Assembly: GCA_039105265.1 (NCBI GenBank)
Contig: JAPFFF010000030.1
Coordinates: 310,001-374,000, forward strand
Length of the DNA: 64,000 nucleotides
Reading direction: 5' to 3'
From: Tritrichomonas musculus
Lineage: Eukaryota; Parabasalia; Tritrichomonadida; Tritrichomonadidae
Positions 47,717-57,693 of this stretch are shown here, in pieces (the stretch's first letter is position 1; each line of letters opens with the position of its first letter). The notes beneath the pieces were generated by a model. The model worked only from the letters and a program-made list of their open reading frames with translations. It was not told where the DNA came from and ran no database searches. A program made the position numbers and the translations under genes.

Positions 47717-48361
47717 TTATATTAAGTTAAAATTCATGTATCCTTTTTCATCTGTAATTTGTTCGTATTTACCGTTTTTCTTTGGTTTATAACTTTTGTT
47801 CATTTTCTTTGAGATGTTTTTATTTTCTTTCTTATTTGTTTTTTCTTTATTTGAATTCAAATATGGTGTAGAAAATGATAATTGAATTTCCATCTGTCCA
47901 AGGACTTTACGTTTCATATTTTTATTAGCTATTCCATTTGTTTGTTCTTTGGATTGTTCTTCTTGAATTTGTTTTTGAAGTGGATAATAAATATCTAAAA
48001 TTTTAACATCTGTCATTTGAGTTCCACATGTGATTTGTTCGATTGGAAGTTCTGTAAATTTCTTTAAATGAATTGTGGCTGATGCGATGATTGGATCATC
48101 GCCAAGAGGGTTCTTCTTTCGGAAGACCATAACGATTTTATCGGTTTTGTTTGTAATATTTAACGAGAAAACATGATTTGATGTATTAATTTTCTTACCT
48201 TTAACGTAAAAGTGTTGTTTATTTTCTTCTGGAAAAGTTGTGATACTAACACGAACTGAATCTGAATCATGAATGAGCTTTTCTGGAAGTTTGAATGTCA
48301 ATAAATGTATGTTTAGTCCAATTTGGTATTTTGAATTGTTTTGTGTCATTGAAGAATTCAT
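47717..48361 (-). CDS. C2-like small protein, copy B1
   Basis: The 214-residue protein differs from the 24221 product at 5 positions by eye (for instance MNSSMTQ for MNSSIAQ). Domain layout and tail are the same. It is arranged head-to-tail with copy B2, as in copy A. Confidence 0.75.
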   Translation of the reverse strand: MNSSMTQNNSKYQIGLNIHLLTFKLPEKLIHDSDSVRVSITTFPEENKQHFYVKGKKINTSNHVFSLNITNKTDKIVMVFRKKNPLGDDPIIASATIHLKKFTELPIEQITCGTQMTDVKILDIYYPLQKQIQEEQSKEQTNGIANKNMKRKVLGQMEIQLSFSTPYLNSNKEKTNKKENKNISKKMNKSYKPKKNGKYEQITDEKGYMNFNLI

Positions 48362-48370
48362 CTGAAATAA

Positions 48371-48379
48371 AAAAAATGA
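48371..48379 (-). promoter_or_regulatory. Initiator-like element
   Basis: TCATTTTTT on the minus strand, 9 bases before ATG 48361, matches the position in copy A1 closely. Confidence 0.45.
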
Positions 48380-48668
48380 AGTAAAAATATTTCTGAATAA
48401 TTTTATTATGTTATGTTCAGAAATAATTTTATATATTTCAAAAGAATTGATAGAGTTTTCTATTGTTTATATAATATAATTGTTTATTAAAACTTTTTGA
48501 AAAAATTGTATTCAATTTTTGTAAGATTATTTTTAAGTTATTTAATTCAAAAAATATCTATATATATATCCAAATAACTATTAAAAAAGAAAAGGAAAAA
48601 ATTTAAAATAAAAAAGTAATTAGAGATTAATATTTTTTTCTCCTAAATCTACATTAAAATCATCATTT

Positions 48669-49125
48669 AAAGCTTTAAATGTGATGATAATGTTTTCTTT
48701 GTCTGAAATTAGAGTATGCAGAAAAGGCCATTTGTCACAATTAAAAAAGAACCATATATTTTATCATTGGTTTTATTTTCGTTTTCGTTTTTAATTCATC
48801 AAAAGCACTTCGTAAATATTTTCTTACGCTAAAATCAAACTCAAGCTTACGTCTCCTTGCTATTGTATAAATATTTCAAACGCCTATAATTTACTCACCA
48901 CGATTTGCTGTGCTCCATTCAGGTGGATATCCTTTAAACATTTGACAAGGAGACAGGTATTAGAACGCGTAATTATTTTTTGCTATACGGTTTAGAGTTG
49001 TAAAAGCACTCTTCTTTGTGAAAATTGTTAGATGGATATTCAAATTTTAATAAAAAAGTATTTTTGCGAAATTTTATGGAACTTTTGGTTTTATTAATTT
49101 ATAATATAATGATAAATACAAAAAA
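48669..49125. other. Flank of the transposase, no gene seen
   Basis: This is likely the 3' non-coding part of the transposon below. I could not find a terminal inverted repeat by eye. Confidence 0.4.
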
Positions 49126-50465
49126 TTAAAGTAGAAAGTAATCAATAAATATTTTTTGTTCAATGTTAATTCTAAAACTATTTGCGTGTACATCTTCCCA
49201 TGTTAAACGCGTATTTTCTGCTTTTATTTGTGCTTCTGTTTTGTTTTCTTCGACTGCTAAACGTTCGGGAGAGTAATGTCTAGCTGATCTGGCAAATCCT
49301 CTCAGAATTTTAATCTTTTGAGTATTGTTTTTGGTTATCTCGAGTGTAATACCTGCTTGTCTAAAAGCGCTTGCTGTAGAAAATGGATCTGTTGAACGAT
49401 AAAACGAAGTGACTATTTTAATTATATTTTTGCTTTGAGCAGAAAAATTTGGGGGTGGCTGTACTCTGAACCTTGAGGCCCTCTTTGAGAATCCAAATAC
49501 TCCAAGATCTAATGCTTGGGTTTGATCAGAGGAGTGAGGGGGAAGATAAATAATTTTAATATTATCTTCCCCTTTGATCACTACGTCAAGAACAGCATGA
49601 TGAGCTCTGAGTCCGTCTGCAATTACGTAAACAGGGCCCCAATAATTGTATTTTGTTCGTTTTAGTTGGAGATGTGGAATAAATATCTTTTCCCACCATT
49701 GTAAAAAAATTGCGGTTGTTATATAACCGTTTGCCAGATAAAATTGATAAAAACTATTTCTAGGTAAAACATTATAAACTTCTGAGTCAATGGTTTTTCG
49801 AGGTAAAATCAAGCTTGGTTTTGGATTTTCACCATCAAGAGCAATTTCCACAATGGCAGATGATCTTTTTGAATTTCGATCATAGGACAAGAAAACTTTT
49901 TCTGAAGAAAATTTTCAGGAACTATTACTGTAACTTCTCTTGAATCAACATATTCTTGGAAGCTAACTTCATCTAAATTATAGACAAAACTAGAATTGGC
50001 ATTTTCAACATTATGTTCTAATAAAGAAAAGTAATCGTCAATGGTCTGTTCTGGACATGCTAAACGGTTTTGGTCAAAAGGCACCTCAATACTTGTTTTA
50101 AAAGAGAAATATCTTTTAACATAATGCCGAACCGAGTCAATATGGAAAGCTAAGTTAAATCTTTCTAATATAAGTTCAGTAACTTCATCAAATGAAGGAA
50201 AAAATCCTTTATTGTGCCAACACTTGATCATTGTCTCCAATTCTTGTTCTTGGTTTTTGTTCAATAGCTTTGGTCTACCTCGAGGTAGCAAAGTACCTTG
50301 TTGTTGAATTTTATAGTACTGCTTTTGTACACAATGTCATCTTCCAAACATTAGACCTAATTGAGAAAAAGATAAATAGTTGGGTGGATCATGCAGATAC
50401 TCAATAAGCAACTTACATTGTTCTCTGAAAGATTGTGCATTAATCCATCTAGGATCTTTCAGCAT
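49126..50465 (-). mobile_element. Pogo/Tigger-like DDE transposase gene, broken
   Basis: The start is ATG 50465 (MLKDPRWINAQSFREQ). A helix-turn-helix region (LSFSQLGLMFG..HCVQKQYYKIQ, then PRGRPKLLNKNQEQELETMI) comes first. The DDE_1 core follows: NLDEVSF (first D), VIADGLRAHHA (second), and LPPHSSDQTQALDLGVFG (third region). It ends with WEDVHANSFRINIEQ. One in-frame TGA (50337-50339, in the helix-turn-helix) and one frameshift near 49900 separate the pieces, so it is inactive but not very old. A plain DNA transposon is clear; the element ends were not located. Confidence 0.82.
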
Positions 50466-51200
50466 ATTCAGTCATTTTAATTGGTAAGTTCATTAACGGA
50501 AACAATACCAAACATGGATCCAGCTACGATGGCATATTGAGTGATTACATTAACAAATATACCCAAGTAACGGGTAGGTTCAGAAACATAAATGGGAAGT
50601 CTGCAGTTTTTGGTGAAACTGCCCAGCAGCATAGAAAAATTAAAAAAAAAAAAAATAAAGTGATAAAAACCACAATAAAATTGAATGATGGTATTGTTGA
50701 ATTGAGTTCAATTCACTTAATTAATCCATATAAAGATTTAACAACTCAAGTAGGTAATCTATATTTTGCTCATTATTTAGATATGATGCTTATTTCTTTA
50801 GTAGCAAATTCAAGTAACATCATTGGTTTCAATGTTGTTTTGCTCGTGTCTGGTGAAACCGTAAGTCAAAACATGGAATGGAGTAAATGTGAAACCCAAA
50901 ATAACTGGAAAACTTTTTTTGAAAAATACTCTACTTTGATAAAAAAAAAAAAAAAAAAAAAACTGTTGAAAATAAAACTTTCTACACTACTGTTTTGGGT
51001 AATATTGAATTTTCACATGATCAATGGTCAAGTTGGTGTGAAAGACGTTCAACTTTTGAGAAAATTAAATGTTACACATTGAATCGAAGAGTTTAAGAAC
51101 CTTTTCATGCTACTAGAAGAGTTGTTCTCAAAGCAAGGAAGATGAAAAAAAAAAAAGCAAAAATCCAAAAACATTGACCAATTTCTTCTTTTCTTACATT
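50466..51200 (+). pseudogene. Broken coding remnant of unknown family
   Basis: A protein-like stretch (HGSSYDGILSDYINKYTQVTG..., IKLNDGIVELSSIHLINPYKDL, IEFSHDQWSSWCERRSTF) runs on the plus strand, divided among frames. I do not recognise it; it may belong to a mobile element, given the neighbouring transposase. It is broken and I cannot say how old it is. Confidence 0.4.
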
Positions 51201-52453
51201 TCTTACAGCATTATCCTAAGAACGAAAGTTTAAAGGCAGTTTCCCAGATTGAGCTGTGCAAACAATGGTTTCACCAAAACTAGAAGAAGAACCGATATAT
51301 ATAAATGTACGAGAATGCAAATTTGTAGCAGCCCATCATTTAAAAAATGAAGATATTTGCTACAAAGAATGCAAATTTGTAGCAATTTACAGCCAACTAT
51401 TATTCTGGCAAAAATTCAATATATTTTTTAAAAAGCGAAATCACAGTGACAGTAAAAGATCTTTTTCGAAAGATATAGGATAATTGGGGAATACTGTGCG
51501 AATGACATAAGTCATAGCAGCATAATTACAAACATGCTGTGTATTAGTAAACTATGAAATTTTATGTGATCATCACCTGAAGAAAGAAGATCATAGATTT
51601 TTTCTTCAAACATCGTGCAATCGTCCTTAAAGTAGTATTGGCTGTGCTCGCTGCTTACCCCGAAGCTTACACCCCTACAAAAAATTACTTCACCAAAATT
51701 CTTTCTTCTGATTTAATATTTCAATATTATTGATTCTATCACATACATCTCATACATCTCATATATTTCAAGTGTTACATTAAAAATATACTTGGCTGCT
51801 ACTAAAGCATCAAAATTAGCATGAGCAATGAAATCAAAACCAATAATGACTGAAAAATCAGGATTTTATCCAATTAATCTAACACTTTTATTTTTTCAAG
51901 ACCTACCAAATACTTTCTCCATTCTTTGTTTTTTTTTTTTTTTTTTTTTTTACTTTATTTTTTGATTTGATCATTATTAGGTCTATTTAAAGAGCATCAA
52001 CATAATGAAAATGAATCACCAATTTTATTAAATCAAAGAAATTTAACAAACATATGATATCATATTCAAATTTAAGATTTTTTTTCTATATGTTTAAACA
52101 AAAAGTTTATCAATAAAAATGTGGTTACTTTTTAGCAGGTTTTTTAAAATCACCAAAAAACGGAAAATATCACCATGATTACAACCTTAACATAAATTAG
52201 CAGAAATACAAATGTTTCTTATTTAAAATTCATTTTTGAAGTTAATTACCTACTTAGAATCTCATATTATATCGTATCTCAAAATTCAACCTGCCAATTT
52301 TTTTCCAAATTAACATATGTTAATATATATACCTTTACAAATACTAAATTAAAAATAATACTAAGGAACTGCTGGTTTTTTAACATTTTCTCAATTTTTT
52401 GACACTTCACCTCCGATTCTGAAATAAAAAGAAATTGAAAAACTAATTCTTAT
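51201..52453. other. Region without a supported gene
   Basis: A 75-codon ORF (51256-51483) contains two copies of ECKFVA (DNA GAATGCAAATTTGTAGCA), probably debris of the same insertion. There is a T run of about 23 near 51929-51951. Nothing else stands out. Confidence 0.4.
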
Positions 52454-53458
52454 TTATTCAAAAGGGTATTTAATTCCCCATTCCTTTCTTAAGGAATCCA
52501 TGAACTCCATCATTCTTATCGTCTCTTCGTGGGGCATTTCGGGGCATTCAATTTTGCCTTCCCTGATTGCCTTGAGGCATGACTGAACTTCGTATTCGTA
52601 GCCGTTGATTTGCTTAGGACACTTGATCTCCTTTATGAGTTTTCTTTCTAAGTTGTAAACGCGGAGGGCTTGATAATTGTTGACGTTTTCGATCTCCATG
52701 AATCCTTTTCGGCCATCAATTGTGCCCTGCCTGTTTGTCTGGCAAAACATCGTGCTGTAGATCATGGCAACACGGCCATTCTTGTATTGGATTGTAACGC
52801 TGTCAATTGTGTCAACGCCGGTCTCTGGATGCTTTGTACAGGTGGATGTAACTTTTTCAATAGCTTCTTTGGTGAATGAGCCAAAAACAATAGCAGCAAA
52901 CGTGAGTGGATAAATTCCAACATCTAAAAGTGCTCCTCCCGCAAGATTTGGATCAACTAATCGTTGGATATGATCAATTGGATATCCTAAGTTTGCTGTA
53001 AGAGTAAAAACTTCACCAATAATGCCCGAATTAACTTCGTCAACAATTGTCTTGGCCATTGGCATGTATCTTGGCCAAATTGCTTCTGTTAATAATAATT
53101 TCTTATCTTCAGCAAGCTTAATAATTTCGCGGGCTTGTTGGGCATTTGCGGTGAATGCTTTCTCGCAGAGAACATTCTTATTTTTCTCCAAACATAATTT
53201 TACATGTTGGTAATGATGGGAATGTGGGGTAGCAACATAGACAAGGTGGACATTTGGATCGTCAAGCATTTCATCATAACTTCCGTATGCTTTTTGGAAG
53301 TTATATTTGGCGCGAAAAGCTTCTGCACGTTGTAAATCTCTGGATGCAACAGCATAAGGAATAACATTTTCTTCTTTAGGCATCTTAGTGACAGCTTCTG
53401 CAAGAGCGTTTGCAATTATACCAGCTCCAAGAATAGCAAAATTGATTGGCTTGCTCAT
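52454..53458 (-). CDS. Gfo/Idh/MocA-family NAD(P)-dependent dehydrogenase
   Basis: I take ATG 53458 (MSKPINF), giving 334 residues, because the frame's earlier ATG would place the start before the initiator-like element. The Rossmann motif GAGIIA is at 11-16, followed by the family motif CEKAFTAN (in place of EKP...N, with the catalytic lysine), TEAIWPRYMP and GGALLDVGIYPL. It is closest in feel to the trans-dihydrobenzenediol/D-xylose dehydrogenase branch, so it should oxidise a sugar or sugar-like alcohol with NAD(P). It is less AT-rich than its surroundings, and the family is common in gut bacteria, so transfer is plausible. It probably acts in the cytosol; the substrate is not determinable here. 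Confidence 0.88.
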   Translation of the reverse strand: MSKPINFAILGAGIIANALAEAVTKMPKEENVIPYAVASRDLQRAEAFRAKYNFQKAYGSYDEMLDDPNVHLVYVATPHSHHYQHVKLCLEKNKNVLCEKAFTANAQQAREIIKLAEDKKLLLTEAIWPRYMPMAKTIVDEVNSGIIGEVFTLTANLGYPIDHIQRLVDPNLAGGALLDVGIYPLTFAAIVFGSFTKEAIEKVTSTCTKHPETGVDTIDSVTIQYKNGRVAMIYSTMFCQTNRQGTIDGRKGFMEIENVNNYQALRVYNLERKLIKEIKCPKQINGYEYEVQSCLKAIREGKIECPEMPHEETIRMMEFMDSLRKEWGIKYPFE

Positions 53459-53460
53459 TA

Positions 53461-53469
53461 TAAAAATGA
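53461..53469 (-). promoter_or_regulatory. Initiator-like element
   Basis: TCATTTTTA on the minus strand, 2 bases before ATG 53458. It overlaps the codons of the alternative upstream start, which argues for the downstream ATG. Confidence 0.5.
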
Positions 53470-54789
53470 AAAAATTTCCTTTCAATTTTCACTTTTTTTT
53501 CTTATAAAAATACAACGATTACTAAATACATATTTTCCCCCAATTTTTTCCATATAAAAACATAGAAATTCAAAATAAAACATGTAAATATTAAGAATAT
53601 ATATATAAATTAAATTTATAAATTGATTTTCATTATATTTTGAAAGATATTTTAGATTAAAAATTTCTTATTTGAATTGAAAAATCGTATTTTTTGACTT
53701 TCATGAATTGAAATACGATAATTTTTTTCAAATCCAAATTTTCCCTCTTATTTTAAAAATCATACAATGCTAATCATTTGAACTATAATTTGATGAAAAG
53801 GTCAAAAATTTGACTAACATCCACATTGAATTTAAAATGAAACATCTTTAGTTAAATATCCATCGATACAATTTAATAATGATGTAACAATTTGAATAAT
53901 TTGATGCTTTAACTATATTTACACTAAAAAAAAAAGACAAAATATCTGATTGGAAATTTTTTTTTTCTGATAAATAAGATTTGTCTGCAGAGGCTAAAAT
54001 CGAAATCGGCCTTTATTATACTTCAGAAAATAAAAATCTAGCACTTTTTTGTACTTTTGTAAAAAATACCATGTGCGACTACTCTAGAAAGAAATAATCA
54101 TGAAATTCATGAATATTAACCATTTAATAATCTTACTAAAAAAACCCCCACAATTTTTATTAATTATATAGATCAACTTATTGATTTATACTCAAAAAAC
54201 AAATTTAAAAAGTGTACAAATATGGCAAATAAAATATTTTGAAATTTAATCTAATACTTTTTTTTTTGTAAATTATAAATTTAGAATAATAAAAAAATGA
54301 TATCATTATTAATATAAATATTCAATCGATTTGCATATTATTTCAAAAGATATTTATGCTTTTTAGGAGACCGTTTAAAAACAAGTATTATTATTTGAAA
54401 GATGATATAATTATCAAATAAATAATTAAATCTAAATGAAATGAAATATTTTCAATAATATTTTAGTTAAAATATGCATAAATATAAAAATAAATAATAT
54501 TACATTTATAAAAATATCTAAAAAATAGTTGTTTCTTAATAAAAATATACTTTTATTGAAGCTTTATTTTTTGATAAAATAAAAGGAATTGATAGGAAAA
54601 TTTCAAAATCTTTATTCAATCTTAACAACGCTTAACGATTATTCAAAAAGCTGATTATCTTAATAAAATTTTATTCAATTTTGAATATTTTGAATGCTTT
54701 ATATTTTATTTTCTCATTATTGTAGCCAAATAAAAAATAAATACTTTTCAATTATGATTATATTTTATTTCATTTTTTTTTGATCTAAA
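53470..54789. other. AT-rich intergenic region between divergent genes
   Basis: 1.3 kb of AT-rich sequence. I see no coding, RNA or repeat structure that I can support. Confidence 0.5.
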
Positions 54790-56706
54790 ATGTTCTCTTT
54801 ATTTAGCAAACAAGTTACTTTCCCAGAGTGGCATAGTCTTGTTGATGCTAATTCTAATTTTGTACAAACAGAAAACAATATTTCATCAATCGTTCAGTCT
54901 TTATCTTTTCCAATGATGAAAACCAATTTCACAATTGATAATTTATCCGAACTTATTACATTTATTCGTGGCGTATCAGATTCTCTTAATGATTTAAATC
55001 AAAAAATATCGGGTATTAATGGAGATCTTAATTATTTAAACCAACTATACAATAATCTTCAAATTCAAAAGAAAGAAATGGATAAAACTGGGGTAATTAC
55101 AAATAATTCTTTAAGCGAAGAAAACTTAAAATATCAAAAAGATGTCATTACCAAAATAACTGCAATATTTGGCGAAATAGCCAAAGCTAGGGAAAAATCA
55201 TCAAATAAAATCATTGAAAATGTCTTACATACAAACTCGAATTTCCAAATCAGTTTTCCAAAGCCAGATTACTCTCTACAAAACGACATAAAAAAACTAC
55301 AAAAAATTGTTAAAAAAAATGAAAGATCTATGTCAAAAGAAGTTTTGTTTGATTCTGGTGAAGATGGCATAATTATCATCAAAGAACCAAAAAGTATAAT
55401 TAATCCTTTAATATCTTCATCAGATGATGAAAATGATAGTGAACTTTTTGATCAGATTGTCATTGAACAACAAATAAGAGAACAGAAAAGGAAAGAAGCA
55501 GAACTCCTTGAACAACAAAGGAAAGAAGCAGAACTCAAAGAGAAACAAAGTAGAGAAGCAGAACTCAAAGAGAAACAAAGTAGAGAAGCAGAACTTAAAG
55601 AACAACAAAGGAGAAAAGAAGAACTTAAAGAACAGCAAAGGAGAGAAGAAGAACTCAGGGAGAAACAAAGAAGAGAAGCAGAACTTCGTGAACAACAAAG
55701 AAAAGAAGCAGAACTTAAAGAACAACAAAGGAGAGAAGCAGAACTTCGTGAACAACAAAAAAAAGAAGCAGAACTTCGTGAACAACAAAGGAGAGAAGCA
55801 GAACTTAAAGAACAACAAAGAAGAGAAGCAGAACTTAAAGAACAACAAAGAAGAGAAGCAGAACTTAAAGAACAACAAAGGAGAGAAGCAGAACTTAAAG
55901 AACAACAAAGAAGAGAAGCAGAACTTAAAGAACAACAAAGAAGAGAAGCAGAACTTAAAGAACAACAAAGGAGAGAAGCAGAACTTAAAGAACAACAAAG
56001 AAGAGAAGCAGAACTTAAAGAACAACAAAGGAGAGAAGCAGAACTTAAAGAACAACAAAGAAGAGAAGCAGAACTTCGTGAACAACAAAGAAGAGAAGCA
56101 GAACTCCTTGAACAACAAAGAAAAGAAGCAGAACTCCTTGAACAACAAAGAAGAGAAGCAGAACTTAAAGAACAACAAAGGAAAGAAGCAGAACTTAAAG
56201 AACAACAAAGGAAAGAAGCAGAACTCCTTGAACAACAAAGAAGAGAAGCAGAACTTAAAGAACAACAAAGGAAAGAAGCAGAACTCCTTGAACAACAAAG
56301 AAGAGAAGCAGAACTTAAAGAACAACAAAGAAGAGAAGCAGAACTTAAAGAACAACAAAGGAAAGAAGCAGAACTTAAAGAACAACAAAGGAAAGAAGCA
56401 GAACTTAAAGAACAACAAAGGAAAGAAGCAGAACTCCTTGAACAACAAAGAAGAGAAGCAGAACAAAAACAACAACAAGAACATAAGAAATGCACAATTA
56501 CAGAAGAGAAGCCTAAAAAAGCTCAAAAGCAAAAGCACCATCAGAAAAGTCCAGTGGTGTTTCAGTACACAGGAATGATTGGATACACTCCAGTTATTAA
56601 TTTAAAGTCAATTACTGATGAGATATTTGGCGATAAATCTACCACCGAAAAAACAATGAATGAAACAAAATCAGCCGAACCCAAAAAAACTAAAAAAGAG
56701 AAATGA
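54790..56706 (+). CDS. Coiled-coil protein with 10-residue E/Q/R repeats
   Basis: The 638-residue protein starts at ATG 54790. Residues 1 to about 215 are helical with N-rich stretches (SLNDLNQKISGINGDLNYLNQLYNNLQIQKKEMD). From about 228 to 560 the protein is about 33 copies of a 10-residue unit (REAELKEQQR), which would form one long rigid charged helix, like trichohyalin or caldesmon-type single alpha-helices. The last 75 residues are basic (KKAQKQKHHQKSP, SAEPKKTKKEK). No enzyme motif is seen. It is likely a cytoskeletal spacer. It has an intact frame. Confidence 0.8.
   Translation: MFSLFSKQVTFPEWHSLVDANSNFVQTENNISSIVQSLSFPMMKTNFTIDNLSELITFIRGVSDSLNDLNQKISGINGDLNYLNQLYNNLQIQKKEMDKTGVITNNSLSEENLKYQKDVITKITAIFGEIAKAREKSSNKIIENVLHTNSNFQISFPKPDYSLQNDIKKLQKIVKKNERSMSKEVLFDSGEDGIIIIKEPKSIINPLISSSDDENDSELFDQIVIEQQIREQKRKEAELLEQQRKEAELKEKQSREAELKEKQSREAELKEQQRRKEELKEQQRREEELREKQRREAELREQQRKEAELKEQQRREAELREQQKKEAELREQQRREAELKEQQRREAELKEQQRREAELKEQQRREAELKEQQRREAELKEQQRREAELKEQQRREAELKEQQRREAELKEQQRREAELKEQQRREAELREQQRREAELLEQQRKEAELLEQQRREAELKEQQRKEAELKEQQRKEAELLEQQRREAELKEQQRKEAELLEQQRREAELKEQQRREAELKEQQRKEAELKEQQRKEAELKEQQRKEAELLEQQRREAEQKQQQEHKKCTITEEKPKKAQKQKHHQKSPVVFQYTGMIGYTPVINLKSITDEIFGDKSTTEKTMNETKSAEPKKTKKEK
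55470..56480 (+). repeat. 30-bp coding tandem repeat, about 33 copies
   Basis: The unit reads about GAACTTAAAGAACAACAAAG plus GAGAGAAGCA. Spacing is exactly 30 bp through the array. Variants alternate among LKEQQRRE, LLEQQRKE and LREQQRRE. Two other frames on the plus and minus strand stay open through the array and are not genes. Confidence 0.95.
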
Positions 56707-56781
56707 AAGATTTCATTCGATTTATTTGTTTGTAACAATAATTGAATTAATCTGTTAAATAAAATAATTTTATGATATAAG

Positions 56782-57426
56782 TTAAGCTTTTTTTATTAAA
56801 GTAGAAACATTTTTAAATTTCTCTTGAGACGGGGTTCCTATAACAATTTCTTTTTTAGGAAAATTAGAGTCAAATTTCTTTGCCTTTTCTTCATCAACTT
56901 TATAGATATCATGCTCAATAAATCTTCCTTTTATTCCATTTAATGCATTTTCATATAATTCACAAACATGCATTGCTCCATGATACATGTTGTCAACTGT
57001 TCTGATTCCTTTCGATTCTGCAGGTACAAAGCCATGTCTTGTGTAGTAATCTGGATCACCGAATAAAAAAATTGCACGGAATCCCATGTCACGAGCTATT
57101 TTTCGGCTACAATCAATCAATTTACCACCAATCCCTTTTCTTTGGTATTCAGGCAAAACTCCAATTGGACCAAGTGTTAAAACTTCAATATGATTTCCAT
57201 CATCGGAAATTATGTAAGACTTAATATAGTCAACATTACCAACAATTTTACCATTGTATGTGGCTACAATATCTAATTCAGGAACGAAATCAGGAGAATT
57301 TCTCATTAAGTGTAATATGTAATGTTCATCACAGGCTGGCACAAAATGATTCCAAAATGCTTCTCTGATTACATTTTCTGTTTCCCGATAATCTTTTTCT
57401 TCTTCTTGTCTTAATACAATATCCAT
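56782..57426 (-). CDS. GNAT-family N-acetyltransferase (YhbS-like)
   Basis: The 214-residue protein starts at ATG 57426. GNAT motif A is GVLPEYQRKGIGGKLI with the acetyl-CoA loop Q95-R-K-G-I-G100. Strand LDIVATYNGKIVGNVDY precedes it and FLFGDPDYYTRHGF follows, typical of the YhbS group. The last 60 residues extend past the core. The family uses acetyl-CoA to acetylate a small amine; which one is unknown. Like the dehydrogenase upstream, it is bacterial in style, so lateral gain is possible. It is divergent to the gene at 57694. Confidence 0.85.
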   Translation of the reverse strand: MDIVLRQEEEKDYRETENVIREAFWNHFVPACDEHYILHLMRNSPDFVPELDIVATYNGKIVGNVDYIKSYIISDDGNHIEVLTLGPIGVLPEYQRKGIGGKLIDCSRKIARDMGFRAIFLFGDPDYYTRHGFVPAESKGIRTVDNMYHGAMHVCELYENALNGIKGRFIEHDIYKVDEEKAKKFDSNFPKKEIVIGTPSQEKFKNVSTLIKKA

Positions 57427-57428
57427 TG

Positions 57429-57434
57429 AAGTGA
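57429..57434 (-). promoter_or_regulatory. Initiator-like element
   Basis: TCACTT on the minus strand, 2 bases before ATG 57426, fits TCA(C/T)T(T/A). Confidence 0.45.
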
Positions 57435-57693
57435 AATAAGTTTGATCAAGGTTTGAAAAAACTGAAAAATTGTGTTATCTTATAGAATATGTTTTGAATT
57501 CGTATTCAATTTTTGTTCAGATAGTATATAACCCAAAAAATTAAAAGAATTTTATTATATATTTCATTTTTTATTATATTAAAAAATTTTACATTATTTT
57601 ATTCTTTATTAAAATTTGAATAGATTCATTCAAATTCAAACCAAATAATTATTGAAAAATATAAAATTTGTATACCCATATTTATCTGTTCTT

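Larger units (their letters stand above)
46740..48668. repeat. Segmental duplication copy B (inverse of 23908-25840)
   Basis: See copy A. Both genes, their upstream regions and the 3' ends are present in opposite orientation. The match stops at an A run at one end and near CATCATTTAAAGC at the other. Confidence 0.92.

Noticed and set aside
51620-51690. A tRNA-like GC-richer patch
   Set aside because: No cloverleaf and no T-loop motif could be drawn.
55420-56541. Minus-strand ORFs of 373 and 347 codons and a shifted plus-strand ORF of 356 codons
   Set aside because: They are frame shadows of the 30-bp repeat; each is a simple periodic peptide (FCFSSLLFFK or CCSLSSASLL type).
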